The notes under the pieces were generated by a model. That model made no database searches and was not told the DNA's origin. It saw only the letters and a list, made by a program, of their open reading frames with translations. From assembly GCA_003647525.1 (NCBI GenBank), contig QMMZ01000088.1, positions 1 through 7,337 on the forward strand: DNA of 7,337 nt, read 5' to 3'. Source of the stretch: Deltaproteobacteria bacterium (GTDB lineage Bacteria > Desulfobacterota > Desulfobacteria > Desulfobacterales > ETH-SRB1). The first letter of the stretch is position 1. Each line of letters opens with the position of its first letter. Positions 1-5,242 of this stretch are shown piece after piece. Position numbers and translations under genes: made by a program.

Positions 1-806
1 ATCACATCATGGTATTTGGCATCCGGATCAGGAGAAAACTTCTTAAATTCCTCAAAAGCTTTTTCTTTTGTTGGATATTTGTCTTTAATAAATTCCCACA
101 AATATTCAACGGTTGTCATGTCCGGATAGCAGATGCCGGATGTCCCGCCTGCTTCAATTGCCATGTTGCACAGAGTCATCCTGGCTTCCATGCTCATTGT
201 GTCCACAACAGGCCCTGTGAATTCTATAACTTTATTTGTTGCGCCGTTTACGCCGAGTCTCCCAATTATGGAAAGAATTACATCCTTTGCATAAACGCCG
301 GCCGGCATTTTACCGACTATGTTAATTTTGATTGTTGAAGGATAATGAAACGCGCAAACGCCCTTTAGAATTCCCACTTCAAGATCGGTTGTGCCAACGC
401 CTGCCGCAAATGCGCAAAATGCACCATGAGTACAGGTATGGGAATCACCCATGATAACCGTATACCCCGGACGAACAAAACCTTTTTCCGGAAAAATTGC
501 ATGGCATACTCCGTTTCTGCCTATGTCAAAGAAATCTCTGATATTGTGGCGCCCGGCCCAATTTCTTAAAATTTTACCCTGCATGGCTGTTTTTGAATCC
601 TTTGCAGGAGTAACGTGGTCAATCACAGCTTTGATTTTATCAGGATCAAACACCCTGTCTTTATTCCGGCTTACCAGATCATTTATTGCAACAGGTGTTG
701 TTATTTCATGGCAGAAAACAGCATCAAGACTGATAACATGAATATCTCCTGACGGGTTGTCCACAAAATGGGAATCAAATATTTTTTCAGCAATGGTTTT
801 CCCCAT
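1..806 (-). CDS. leuC: 3-isopropylmalate dehydratase large subunit (5' part; C-terminus outside the window)
   Basis: LeuC, with the small subunit LeuD, interconverts 2- and 3-isopropylmalate in leucine synthesis through a 4Fe-4S cluster in the cytoplasm. I translated 268 residues from the ATG at 806-804; the frame stays open to the left edge. The start MGKTIAEKIF, the VFCHEITTPVAI segment (about residues 29-40), MGDSHTCTHGAF (about 120-131) followed by AAGVGTTD, and GVYAKDVIL (about 178-186) are typical of the shorter (about 420-residue) archaeal/anaerobe-type LeuC. The cluster cysteines of this family lie near residues 300-366, so they are not visible here and activity cannot be judged. The start is supported by a strong AGGAGG at 816-811, 4 nt before the ATG. 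A homoaconitase-like or citramalate-related hydro-lyase is the alternative; these subfamilies are hard to separate from the N-terminal half. leuD is not in the window; it would be expected further downstream on this strand (to the left). Confidence 0.88.
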   Translation of the reverse strand, partial: MGKTIAEKIFDSHFVDNPSGDIHVISLDAVFCHEITTPVAINDLVSRNKDRVFDPDKIKAVIDHVTPAKDSKTAMQGKILRNWAGRHNIRDFFDIGRNGVCHAIFPEKGFVRPGYTVIMGDSHTCTHGAFCAFAAGVGTTDLEVGILKGVCAFHYPSTIKINIVGKMPAGVYAKDVILSIIGRLGVNGATNKVIEFTGPVVDTMSMEARMTLCNMAIEAGGTSGICYPDMTTVEYLWEFIKDKYPTKEKAFEEFKKFSPDPDAKYHDV

Positions 807-810
807 ATAA

Positions 811-816
811 CCTCCT
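811..816 (-). promoter_or_regulatory. Strong Shine-Dalgarno of leuC
   Basis: AGGAGG on the minus strand, 4 nt before the ATG at 806. It is the only perfect six-base Shine-Dalgarno among the complete starts in the window and fixes the leuC start. Just upstream, AAGCCGG occurs twice with a 9-nt period on the plus strand (817-823 and 826-832), with no clear function. Confidence 0.75.
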
Positions 817-850
817 AAGCCGGACAAGCCGGAAGCAAATTGAATATTTG

Positions 851-858
851 AATATTTG
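851..858. repeat. Target site duplication, left copy
   Basis: AATATTTG directly abuts the left GTAA end. The same octamer also lies immediately before it at 843-850, so the target was already a short tandem repeat; only the copy touching the element counts as the duplication. Confidence 0.7.
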
Positions 859-907
859 GTAACCGTTCACGGTTGTCGGTTTACGGTTTACAGTTTACAG
901 TTTTTTT
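859..907 (+). repeat. Left terminal inverted repeat with heptamer array
   Basis: Reading rightwards in 7-nt steps: GTAACCG, TTCACGG, TTGTCGG, TTTACGG, TTTACAG, TTTACAG, then a T-run. The first 16 bases match the right end exactly in inverted orientation; the inner units are related but diverged. The minus-strand stop codon of the gene fragment (TAA, 897-895) lies inside one unit. Such iterated short units could be transposase or recombinase contact sites, or a decayed tandem repeat. Confidence 0.8.
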
Positions 908-1107
908 AATGAACTATGCAACGATTGAAGCATTTTGGATATTGATTTCAACTCTTGAATTAATTCTTTCGCATCTAAATCAGAAAATATATTAACTTCT
1001 CGTGAAATATAAATCTGTGTTCTCAGCTCCGCAGCCGATCCTTGTGCAATATTTATAAACCTTCTGTTTTTTTCAACCGTGAACCGATAACTGTAAACCG
1101 TGAACGG
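895..1107 (-). pseudogene. C-terminal fragment of a four-helix-bundle / 23S rRNA intervening-sequence protein
   Basis: The open frame between stops at 1110-1108 and 897-895 encodes about 70 codons. From about 1068 the product reads RRFINIAQGSAAELRTQIYI, and it ends near SISKMLQSLHSSLKKL. This matches the second half of the small four-helix-bundle family (S23/IVP, about 115-125 residues), whose conserved core is FL-x-IA-x-GS-x-x-EL-x-TQ followed by a last helix with a KML-x-x-L-x-x-SL pattern. The N-terminal two helices are missing and the frame runs instead into the heptamer array. There is no ATG near its start (the only in-frame ATG is close to the C-terminus) and no Shine-Dalgarno, so it is probably not expressed. 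The family was first seen in intervening sequences of 23S rRNA and is also scattered singly in many genomes; its function is unknown. Confidence 0.75.
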
Positions 1108-1111
1108 TTAC
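1070..1111 (-). repeat. Right terminal inverted repeat with heptamer array
   Basis: Read on the minus strand from 1111: GTAACCG, TTCACGG, TTTACAG, TTATCGG, TTCACGG, TTGAAAA. The 7-nt spacing and the TTYACRG-like unit match the left array, and both arrays point toward the element's core. The TAA within the terminal GTAACCG (1110-1108) is an in-frame stop for the gene fragment inside, so that fragment cannot be translated from outside in this frame. Confidence 0.78.
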
Positions 1112-1119
1112 AATATTTG
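1112..1119. repeat. Target site duplication, right copy
   Basis: AATATTTG directly follows the right GTTAC end and matches 851-858 exactly. An AT-rich 8-bp duplication agrees with insertion by a DDE transposase. Confidence 0.7.
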
Positions 1120-1183
1120 TTGTATCGCTTCGCTCTATCATTTTAAATGAAATAGAGAGGATGCCTTCAATCTTCATAAGCGT

Positions 1184-2980
1184 CTAATCTTTATCTGTTT
1201 TTAATACTGAAAGAAATGCTGACTGGGGAATCATAACCTTTCCCACCATCTTCATTCTTTTTTTACCTTTTTTCTGTTTTTCGAGGAGCTTGCGTTTTCG
1301 CGTTATATCTCCGCCATAGCACTTTGCTGTTACGTCTTTTCTTAAGGCTGAAATGGTCTTGCGAGCTATAATATTTCCGCCGATTGCGCCCTGTATGGCT
1401 ATTTTGAACATCTGTCGAGGAATTTCATCCTTTAGTTTTTCGCAAGCATGTCTTGCCCGTTCAACTGCCCTGTCTTTGTTGACCAACTGTGATAATGCAT
1501 CTACACGGTCACCATTTATCAGAATATCAAGTTTTGCAAGATCTGTTTCTCTGTAATCTATTATTTCGTAGTCAAATGATCCATATCCCTGAGTTGATGA
1601 TTTCAGTTTATCGTAAAAGTCATAAATAACTTCAGCAAGCGGAAGTTCAAAAATCATCTCCAAACGGTTATTGGTAAGATATTGATAAGTGGTATTTGTT
1701 CCCCGTCTTTCAAGGCACAGCTTCATAACCGTTCCCATGTAACGGTCCGGTATTATTATTGAAGCCCGGATGAATGGCTCGAACGTTTTATCAATTCCGG
1801 CTGGATCCGGATACAAAGCAGGGTTGTCGATTATTATAGATGAACCATCTTGCATTATAAGCTTGTATCTTACAGAGGGAGCTGTAAGAATCAGAGAAAG
1901 ATCGTATTCACGTTCAAGTCTTTCCTGCACGACTTCAAGATGAAGAAGCCCCAGAAATCCGCAGCGAAAACCAAAGCCCAGAGCTACAGAGGAGTCTTTT
2001 TCATAAATCAGTGAAGCATCATTTAATTTAAGCTTTTCCATTGCAAGCGCCAGGTCCTCGTATCCATCAGACGCTACCGGATAGATAGAAGAAAATACAA
2101 CTGGTTTTTCAATTTTGAATCCAGGCATTGGGCTTTTACATGGCCGGTTTTTCAGCGTAATTGTATCACCGCATTTGGTGTCACTCACTGTTTTTATCCC
2201 TGCAATAATATAACCTACCTGGCCCGCTGATATTTCTTTTTGAGGCACTCTTTCTATCTGGAATATTCCTACCTCTTCGCTTTTATAAACAGCATTGTTG
2301 GACATAAAGGTGATGACATCGCCTGGCTTTATTTTTCCCTGAAAGATTCTAACATGGACTATAGTTCCTCTGTAAGAATCGTAGTGGGAGTCGAAAATCA
2401 GGGCTTTAAGTGGTGCATCCGGATCTCCCGAGGGGGGCGGAAGCTTGTTAACCACCCCTTCAAGCACATCTTCTATGCCGATACCTTCTTTGGCTGAGGT
2501 AAGAATTGCTGATTCCGGATCTAAGCCCAAATCGTCGTTAATCTGATCTTTTATTCTCTCAATATCAGCGGACGGCAAATCTATTTTGTTTATTACCGGA
2601 ATAATTTCAAGATCGTGTTCCACTGCAAGATAAAGATTAGCCAAGGTTTGTGCTTCAACACCCTGACTGGCGTCTATCAGCAAAAGTGCGCCCTCACATG
2701 AAACTATAGCGCGTGAAACTTCATAGGTAAAATCAACATGTCCGGGCGTATCAATAAGATTTAAGAAGTATGTTTGACCGTCTTTTGCTTTATAGGGGAG
2801 ACAAATTGTTTGACTCTTTATGGTGATGCCTCTTTCCCGCTCTATATCCATTGTATCGAGGATCTGATCCTGAAAATTTCGCTCAGAAACAACATTGGTA
2901 GCCTGTATAAGGCGGTCTGACAGAGTCGACTTGCCATGATCAATATGAGCTATTATGCTAAAATTTCGTATATTCTTCAT
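1184..2980 (-). CDS. lepA: Elongation factor 4 (translational GTPase LepA)
   Basis: LepA is a ribosome-associated GTPase that acts on stalled or mis-translocated ribosomes and in 30S assembly, and it matters most under ionic or cold stress. The 598 residues match the usual length (E. coli about 599). GTP-binding motifs are intact: G1 AHIDHGKS (11-18), G2 RGITI (50-54), G3 DTPGH (77-81), G4 NKID (131-134), G5 SAK (162-164). The domain III segment [20 protein letters not shown] is present, as is the LepA-specific lysine-rich C-terminal domain ([23 protein letters not shown] region, about 555-580), which separates it from EF-G, TypA and RF3. The start [18 protein letters not shown] fits the family exactly, but no Shine-Dalgarno precedes it; the leader is AT-rich. 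The usual partner gene lepB is not adjacent; leuC follows downstream past the mobile element. No convincing terminator is seen after the TAG at 1186-1184. Confidence 0.97.
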   Translation of the reverse strand: MKNIRNFSIIAHIDHGKSTLSDRLIQATNVVSERNFQDQILDTMDIERERGITIKSQTICLPYKAKDGQTYFLNLIDTPGHVDFTYEVSRAIVSCEGALLLIDASQGVEAQTLANLYLAVEHDLEIIPVINKIDLPSADIERIKDQINDDLGLDPESAILTSAKEGIGIEDVLEGVVNKLPPPSGDPDAPLKALIFDSHYDSYRGTIVHVRIFQGKIKPGDVITFMSNNAVYKSEEVGIFQIERVPQKEISAGQVGYIIAGIKTVSDTKCGDTITLKNRPCKSPMPGFKIEKPVVFSSIYPVASDGYEDLALAMEKLKLNDASLIYEKDSSVALGFGFRCGFLGLLHLEVVQERLEREYDLSLILTAPSVRYKLIMQDGSSIIIDNPALYPDPAGIDKTFEPFIRASIIIPDRYMGTVMKLCLERRGTNTTYQYLTNNRLEMIFELPLAEVIYDFYDKLKSSTQGYGSFDYEIIDYRETDLAKLDILINGDRVDALSQLVNKDRAVERARHACEKLKDEIPRQMFKIAIQGAIGGNIIARKTISALRKDVTAKCYGGDITRKRKLLEKQKKGKKRMKMVGKVMIPQSAFLSVLKTDKD

Positions 2981-3014
2981 TAAAGATATATGATAATATT
3001 TTTATAAAAGTAAG

Positions 3015-3043
3015 TTGACACTAATTTTTGTTATAGTTATACA
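3015..3043 (+). promoter_or_regulatory. Candidate sigma-70-type promoter for the REC-GGDEF gene
   Basis: A perfect -35 TTGACA (3015-3020) is followed after 17 nt by TATACA (3038-3043, 4 of 6 consensus bases). Transcription would start near 3050, giving a leader of about 100 nt. Inside that leader TTGAAAATCAA (3068-3078) and TTGTTTTTCAA (3090-3100) are inverted with one mismatch and could form a weak AT-rich hairpin. This is read by eye from an AT-rich region, where -10-like boxes occur by chance. Confidence 0.4.
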
Positions 3044-3078
3044 TAAATATATTTTTTAATAATTTAATTGAAAATCAA

Positions 3079-3108
3079 CTTCTATCAAATTGTTTTTCAA
3101 TGTGTCAA
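3079..3108 (-). promoter_or_regulatory. Candidate promoter for lepA
   Basis: On the minus strand a perfect TTGACA (3108-3103) is followed after 18 nt by TAGAAG (3084-3079, 4 of 6 bases). The start would fall near 3073, about 90 nt before the lepA ATG. With the plus-strand promoter, the two face each other and their leaders would overlap by about 20 nt. The -10 box is weak, so confidence is low. Confidence 0.3.
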
Positions 3109-3149
3109 CCCTGACCTTTTGTACGCATTTTGATATTATCAATTAGTAA

Positions 3150-4085
3150 ATGATGATCAAACAATCAAAAATAGACACCAGTATTTTAATTGTCGAAGAC
3201 GACCCCAATATTAGAAATTCTATCCATGAATTTATTGGCATGGCTGGTTATAAGTCATTCGAGACTTCAAGCTCGGAGGAAGCACTTGAAATATTAAAGA
3301 CAAATACCATTCATGTCGTTATAACCGACATAAGGTTGCCGGGAATGAACGGCCTCGAACTGACTGATCTTATAAAAAATAGTTATGATACAGATGTAAT
3401 TGTTATGACAGCCTATATCGGCGATTATTCTTATGAAGAAGCAATCAGCAAAGGTGCAAGCGATTTTGTATCTAAGCCAATACGCTTTGAAGAGCTTTTG
3501 CTAAGACTGAGAAGGGTTTTAAGAGAGCGGAATATTACAAAAGAGCGCTCCTTAATGCTGGCAAGACTTCAGGGCCTTGCAATAACGGATGGCCTGACAC
3601 AACTTTATAATTCCAGATACTTTTATAAACAACTGGATTCAGAGGTTAACAGAGCCAAACGTTACAACCATCCTCTTACGCTCCTGTTTCTGGATATTGA
3701 TCATTTCAAACACTATAATGATACTTATGGTCACCTGGAAGGTGATAAAGTACTGGCCAGGATCGGGAAGGTAATTAAATCATGTCTCAGAAAGATGGAT
3801 ACTGCTTACAGATACGGAGGGGAGGAATTTACTGTTATACTCCCTGAAACAAACAGGGAAGAAGTTATGACTGTTGCTAAGAGGATAAAGTCTGCCATGG
3901 AAAATGAAAAGTTTTCACCTCAATCCGAAAAATCCATATCCATAACTATCAGCATAGGAGCTACGGAATATTACCCAGGCGAAAGAATATCAACATTTGT
4001 TCAAAGAGCAGACAAGGCAATGTATCTTTCAAAGCAAAGAGGGCGTAATCAAATCTCAACCCTTTTTAGTGATGAATGTTCTTAG
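3150..4085 (+). CDS. Response regulator with diguanylate cyclase output (REC-GGDEF, PleD-like)
   Basis: Predicted to make cyclic di-GMP from two GTP when its receiver domain is phosphorylated by an unseen histidine kinase. REC spans about residues 10-125: acidic pocket E16-D17-D18, phospho-acceptor D60 in TDIRLPGMNG, T87 (VMTAY) and K109 (SKP). A helical linker (about 113-146) leads to the GGDEF domain: DGLT (147-150), metal-binding LDIDHFKHYND (181-191), active-site GGEEF (223-227) and a C-terminal ADKAMYLSKQRGRN. An allosteric I-site RxxD (R214-D217) sits six residues before GGEEF, as in PleD, so product inhibition is likely. All key residues are present and activity is expected. The start is fixed because TAA lies directly upstream in frame; ATG at 3150 or 3153 is possible, without a Shine-Dalgarno. 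The 3' end overlaps the antiporter gene tail-to-tail by 20 nt. No cognate kinase is visible. Confidence 0.93.
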   Translation: MMIKQSKIDTSILIVEDDPNIRNSIHEFIGMAGYKSFETSSSEEALEILKTNTIHVVITDIRLPGMNGLELTDLIKNSYDTDVIVMTAYIGDYSYEEAISKGASDFVSKPIRFEELLLRLRRVLRERNITKERSLMLARLQGLAITDGLTQLYNSRYFYKQLDSEVNRAKRYNHPLTLLFLDIDHFKHYNDTYGHLEGDKVLARIGKVIKSCLRKMDTAYRYGGEEFTVILPETNREEVMTVAKRIKSAMENEKFSPQSEKSISITISIGATEYYPGERISTFVQRADKAMYLSKQRGRNQISTLFSDECS

Positions 4086-5232
4086 AAGGTTGATTAGACT
4101 GGATTTTCTTAAATAACATTGGGGCCAGAGAGGATGTCAGGATGGCCAGCAATATGATGCTGGAATAAATCTGATTATTAATCAGATTGAGTTTGAGCCC
4201 GATGGAAGCAGCAGCAATAATCAGACTCAGGCGCGCTGAAAGGACTATCCCGCTGGAAAGGCATTCTCCCCATGTCAACCCATTAAAACGGAAAAGGAGG
4301 GAGGGGATTATCTTGATTATCCAGGCCACTAGGAAAAGGCCGGCTGCATTTAAAAATATCTGCCACTCCAAAAGAACTCGGAGATCAAAATTTATTCCTA
4401 CATGAATAAAAAAGATAGGAATAAGAAATCCATAACCAAAGCCCATGAGTTTTTCTTCCAGCACACCGCGATAACGGAAAATTAAGGAAAAAAGCGCTCC
4501 ACCTATGAAGGCTCCCAGAATAGGTTCTATGCCCAGAATGCCTGAAAAACCAACAAAGACGAAAAGTAATGCCAGGCTTGCTCTTACCCCTGTTTCTACT
4601 GGATCCTCTCCCTTAATGAGTCGGGCAAATCTTTCCGGATACCACCAGGCCAAGCGTTTTAGAAGATAGAGAACTAAAGCCGCAAAAACAAAGATAAGCC
4701 CGGGCTTAAGCATTTGCCAGCAAAAACCGTGTTGATAAAAAAGAGAATAAATTGCAATACCAAGTAAAGTCAGAAAATCAGCTATTATAGCAGCAAGGAT
4801 GATATTTTGGCCTAGTAGCGATTTGGAAAGTCCTGTCTCCCTTAATGTAGGTATGACCAATCCCAGAGAGGTGGTTGACAAAATAAGCGTCATATAAAAA
4901 CCAAATCCCATAAGTGTGGAAAATAAATAAGCCAGAAGAACCGTGCAGAAAAAAATAAATAGAGCAAAAACCACCGGCTTTCGCCCTTGCTTTTCTATGT
5001 ACTCAAAGTCAATCTCAAATCCTGATAGAAACATAAGCAAAAGGAACCCAAAGTGCGCCAAAAAGGAAAGCCATTCGCCGGACATGATAAGACCCAGCCC
5101 ACTTTTACCGATAGCTATCCCAAAAAGTATTTCTCCCACAATTGATGGAATTTTCAGGTAACGGGACAGGATCGGTACGATAAAAACAGCAAGAGAGATA
5201 ATAATTAGGCTGGAAGCCTGATTGATTTCCAT
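4066..5232 (-). CDS. CPA2-family cation/proton antiporter, membrane domain only (Kef-like)
   Basis: An integral inner-membrane protein predicted to exchange K+ or Na+ for H+. The 388 residues are almost entirely hydrophobic, with about 12-13 membrane segments from residue 9 to 375. Family marks include PSIVGEILFGIAIG (29-42), the LLLMFLSGFEIDF stretch (64-76), GAFIGGALFS (240-249), FFIHVGINFDL (274-284) and a last SARLSLIIAAASIG region (332-345). The likely ion-site Asp is D152 in LAAIIADFLTLL, preceded by Ala rather than the Asp, Asn or Gln seen in better-known relatives. There is no C-terminal RCK domain, unlike KefB/KefC; the gene just upstream encodes RCK plus UspA domains. I chose ATG 5232 because GAGG lies 6 nt before it and the spacing to the upstream stop is 8 nt. 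A TTG at 5244, overlapping that stop, would add only four residues. Ion specificity cannot be told from sequence. Confidence 0.88.
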   Translation of the reverse strand: MEINQASSLIIISLAVFIVPILSRYLKIPSIVGEILFGIAIGKSGLGLIMSGEWLSFLAHFGFLLLMFLSGFEIDFEYIEKQGRKPVVFALFIFFCTVLLAYLFSTLMGFGFYMTLILSTTSLGLVIPTLRETGLSKSLLGQNIILAAIIADFLTLLGIAIYSLFYQHGFCWQMLKPGLIFVFAALVLYLLKRLAWWYPERFARLIKGEDPVETGVRASLALLFVFVGFSGILGIEPILGAFIGGALFSLIFRYRGVLEEKLMGFGYGFLIPIFFIHVGINFDLRVLLEWQIFLNAAGLFLVAWIIKIIPSLLFRFNGLTWGECLSSGIVLSARLSLIIAAASIGLKLNLINNQIYSSIILLAILTSSLAPMLFKKIQSNQPSKNIHH

Positions 5233-5238
5233 AGGAAT

Positions 5239-5242
5239 CCTC
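5239..5242 (-). promoter_or_regulatory. Shine-Dalgarno of the antiporter gene, overlapping the upstream stop
   Basis: GAGG lies 6 nt before ATG 5232 and shares bases with the TGA stop (5243-5241) of the RCK-UspA gene. The arrangement favours re-initiation by ribosomes finishing the upstream gene and supports ATG 5232 as the start. Confidence 0.55.

Larger units (their letters stand above)
859..1111. mobile_element. 253-bp miniature element with GTAA-type terminal inverted repeats and 8-bp target duplication
   Basis: The left end GTAACCGTTCACGGTT (859-874) is the exact reverse complement of the right end (1096-1111), giving 16-bp perfect terminal inverted repeats. AATATTTG abuts the element on the left (851-858) and again on the right (1112-1119), which is what an 8-bp target site duplication looks like. 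Ends starting GTAA together with an 8-bp duplication are the known signature of IS66-family insertion sequences. The element is far too small for a transposase, so it would be non-autonomous (MITE or mobile insertion cassette). Inside the ends, 7-nt units of the TTYACRG type repeat in opposite orientation. The core holds the C-terminal half of a four-helix-bundle protein gene. Removing the element and one duplication copy shrinks the lepA-leuC gap from 377 to 116 nt. The family assignment is inference; the repeat structure is seen directly. Confidence 0.8.
2981..3149. promoter_or_regulatory. AT-rich divergent intergenic region with inverted paired motifs
   Basis: This 169-nt region separates lepA (minus) from the REC-GGDEF gene (plus). 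Two motifs each occur once per strand in mirror arrangement: ATATTATCA lies 8 nt before the cyclase ATG (3133-3141) and 10 nt before the lepA ATG (2999-2991), and GTTGACAC occurs at 3014-3021 (plus) and 3109-3102 (minus). The second contains the candidate -35 boxes. Neither gene has a recognisable Shine-Dalgarno. A shared regulator site is possible but unproven. Confidence 0.45.

Noticed and set aside
9..741. Two plus-strand open frames (9-338 and 451-741)
   Set aside because: Both are antisense to leuC, which reads cleanly across the full stretch with family motifs.
895..917. Minus-strand promoter in the element driving leuC
   Set aside because: TTGCAT with TAAACT 18 nt away matches consensus poorly, and the AT-rich array makes chance matches likely.
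859..1111. CRISPR-like array
   Set aside because: Repeat units are 7 nt, contiguous without spacers, and arranged as two opposing arrays around a gene fragment.
1133..1157. Imperfect hairpin CTCTAT...ATAGAG after lepA as a terminator
   Set aside because: The stem is AT-rich with a bulge, and no T-run follows on the minus strand, so it does not look like an intrinsic terminator.
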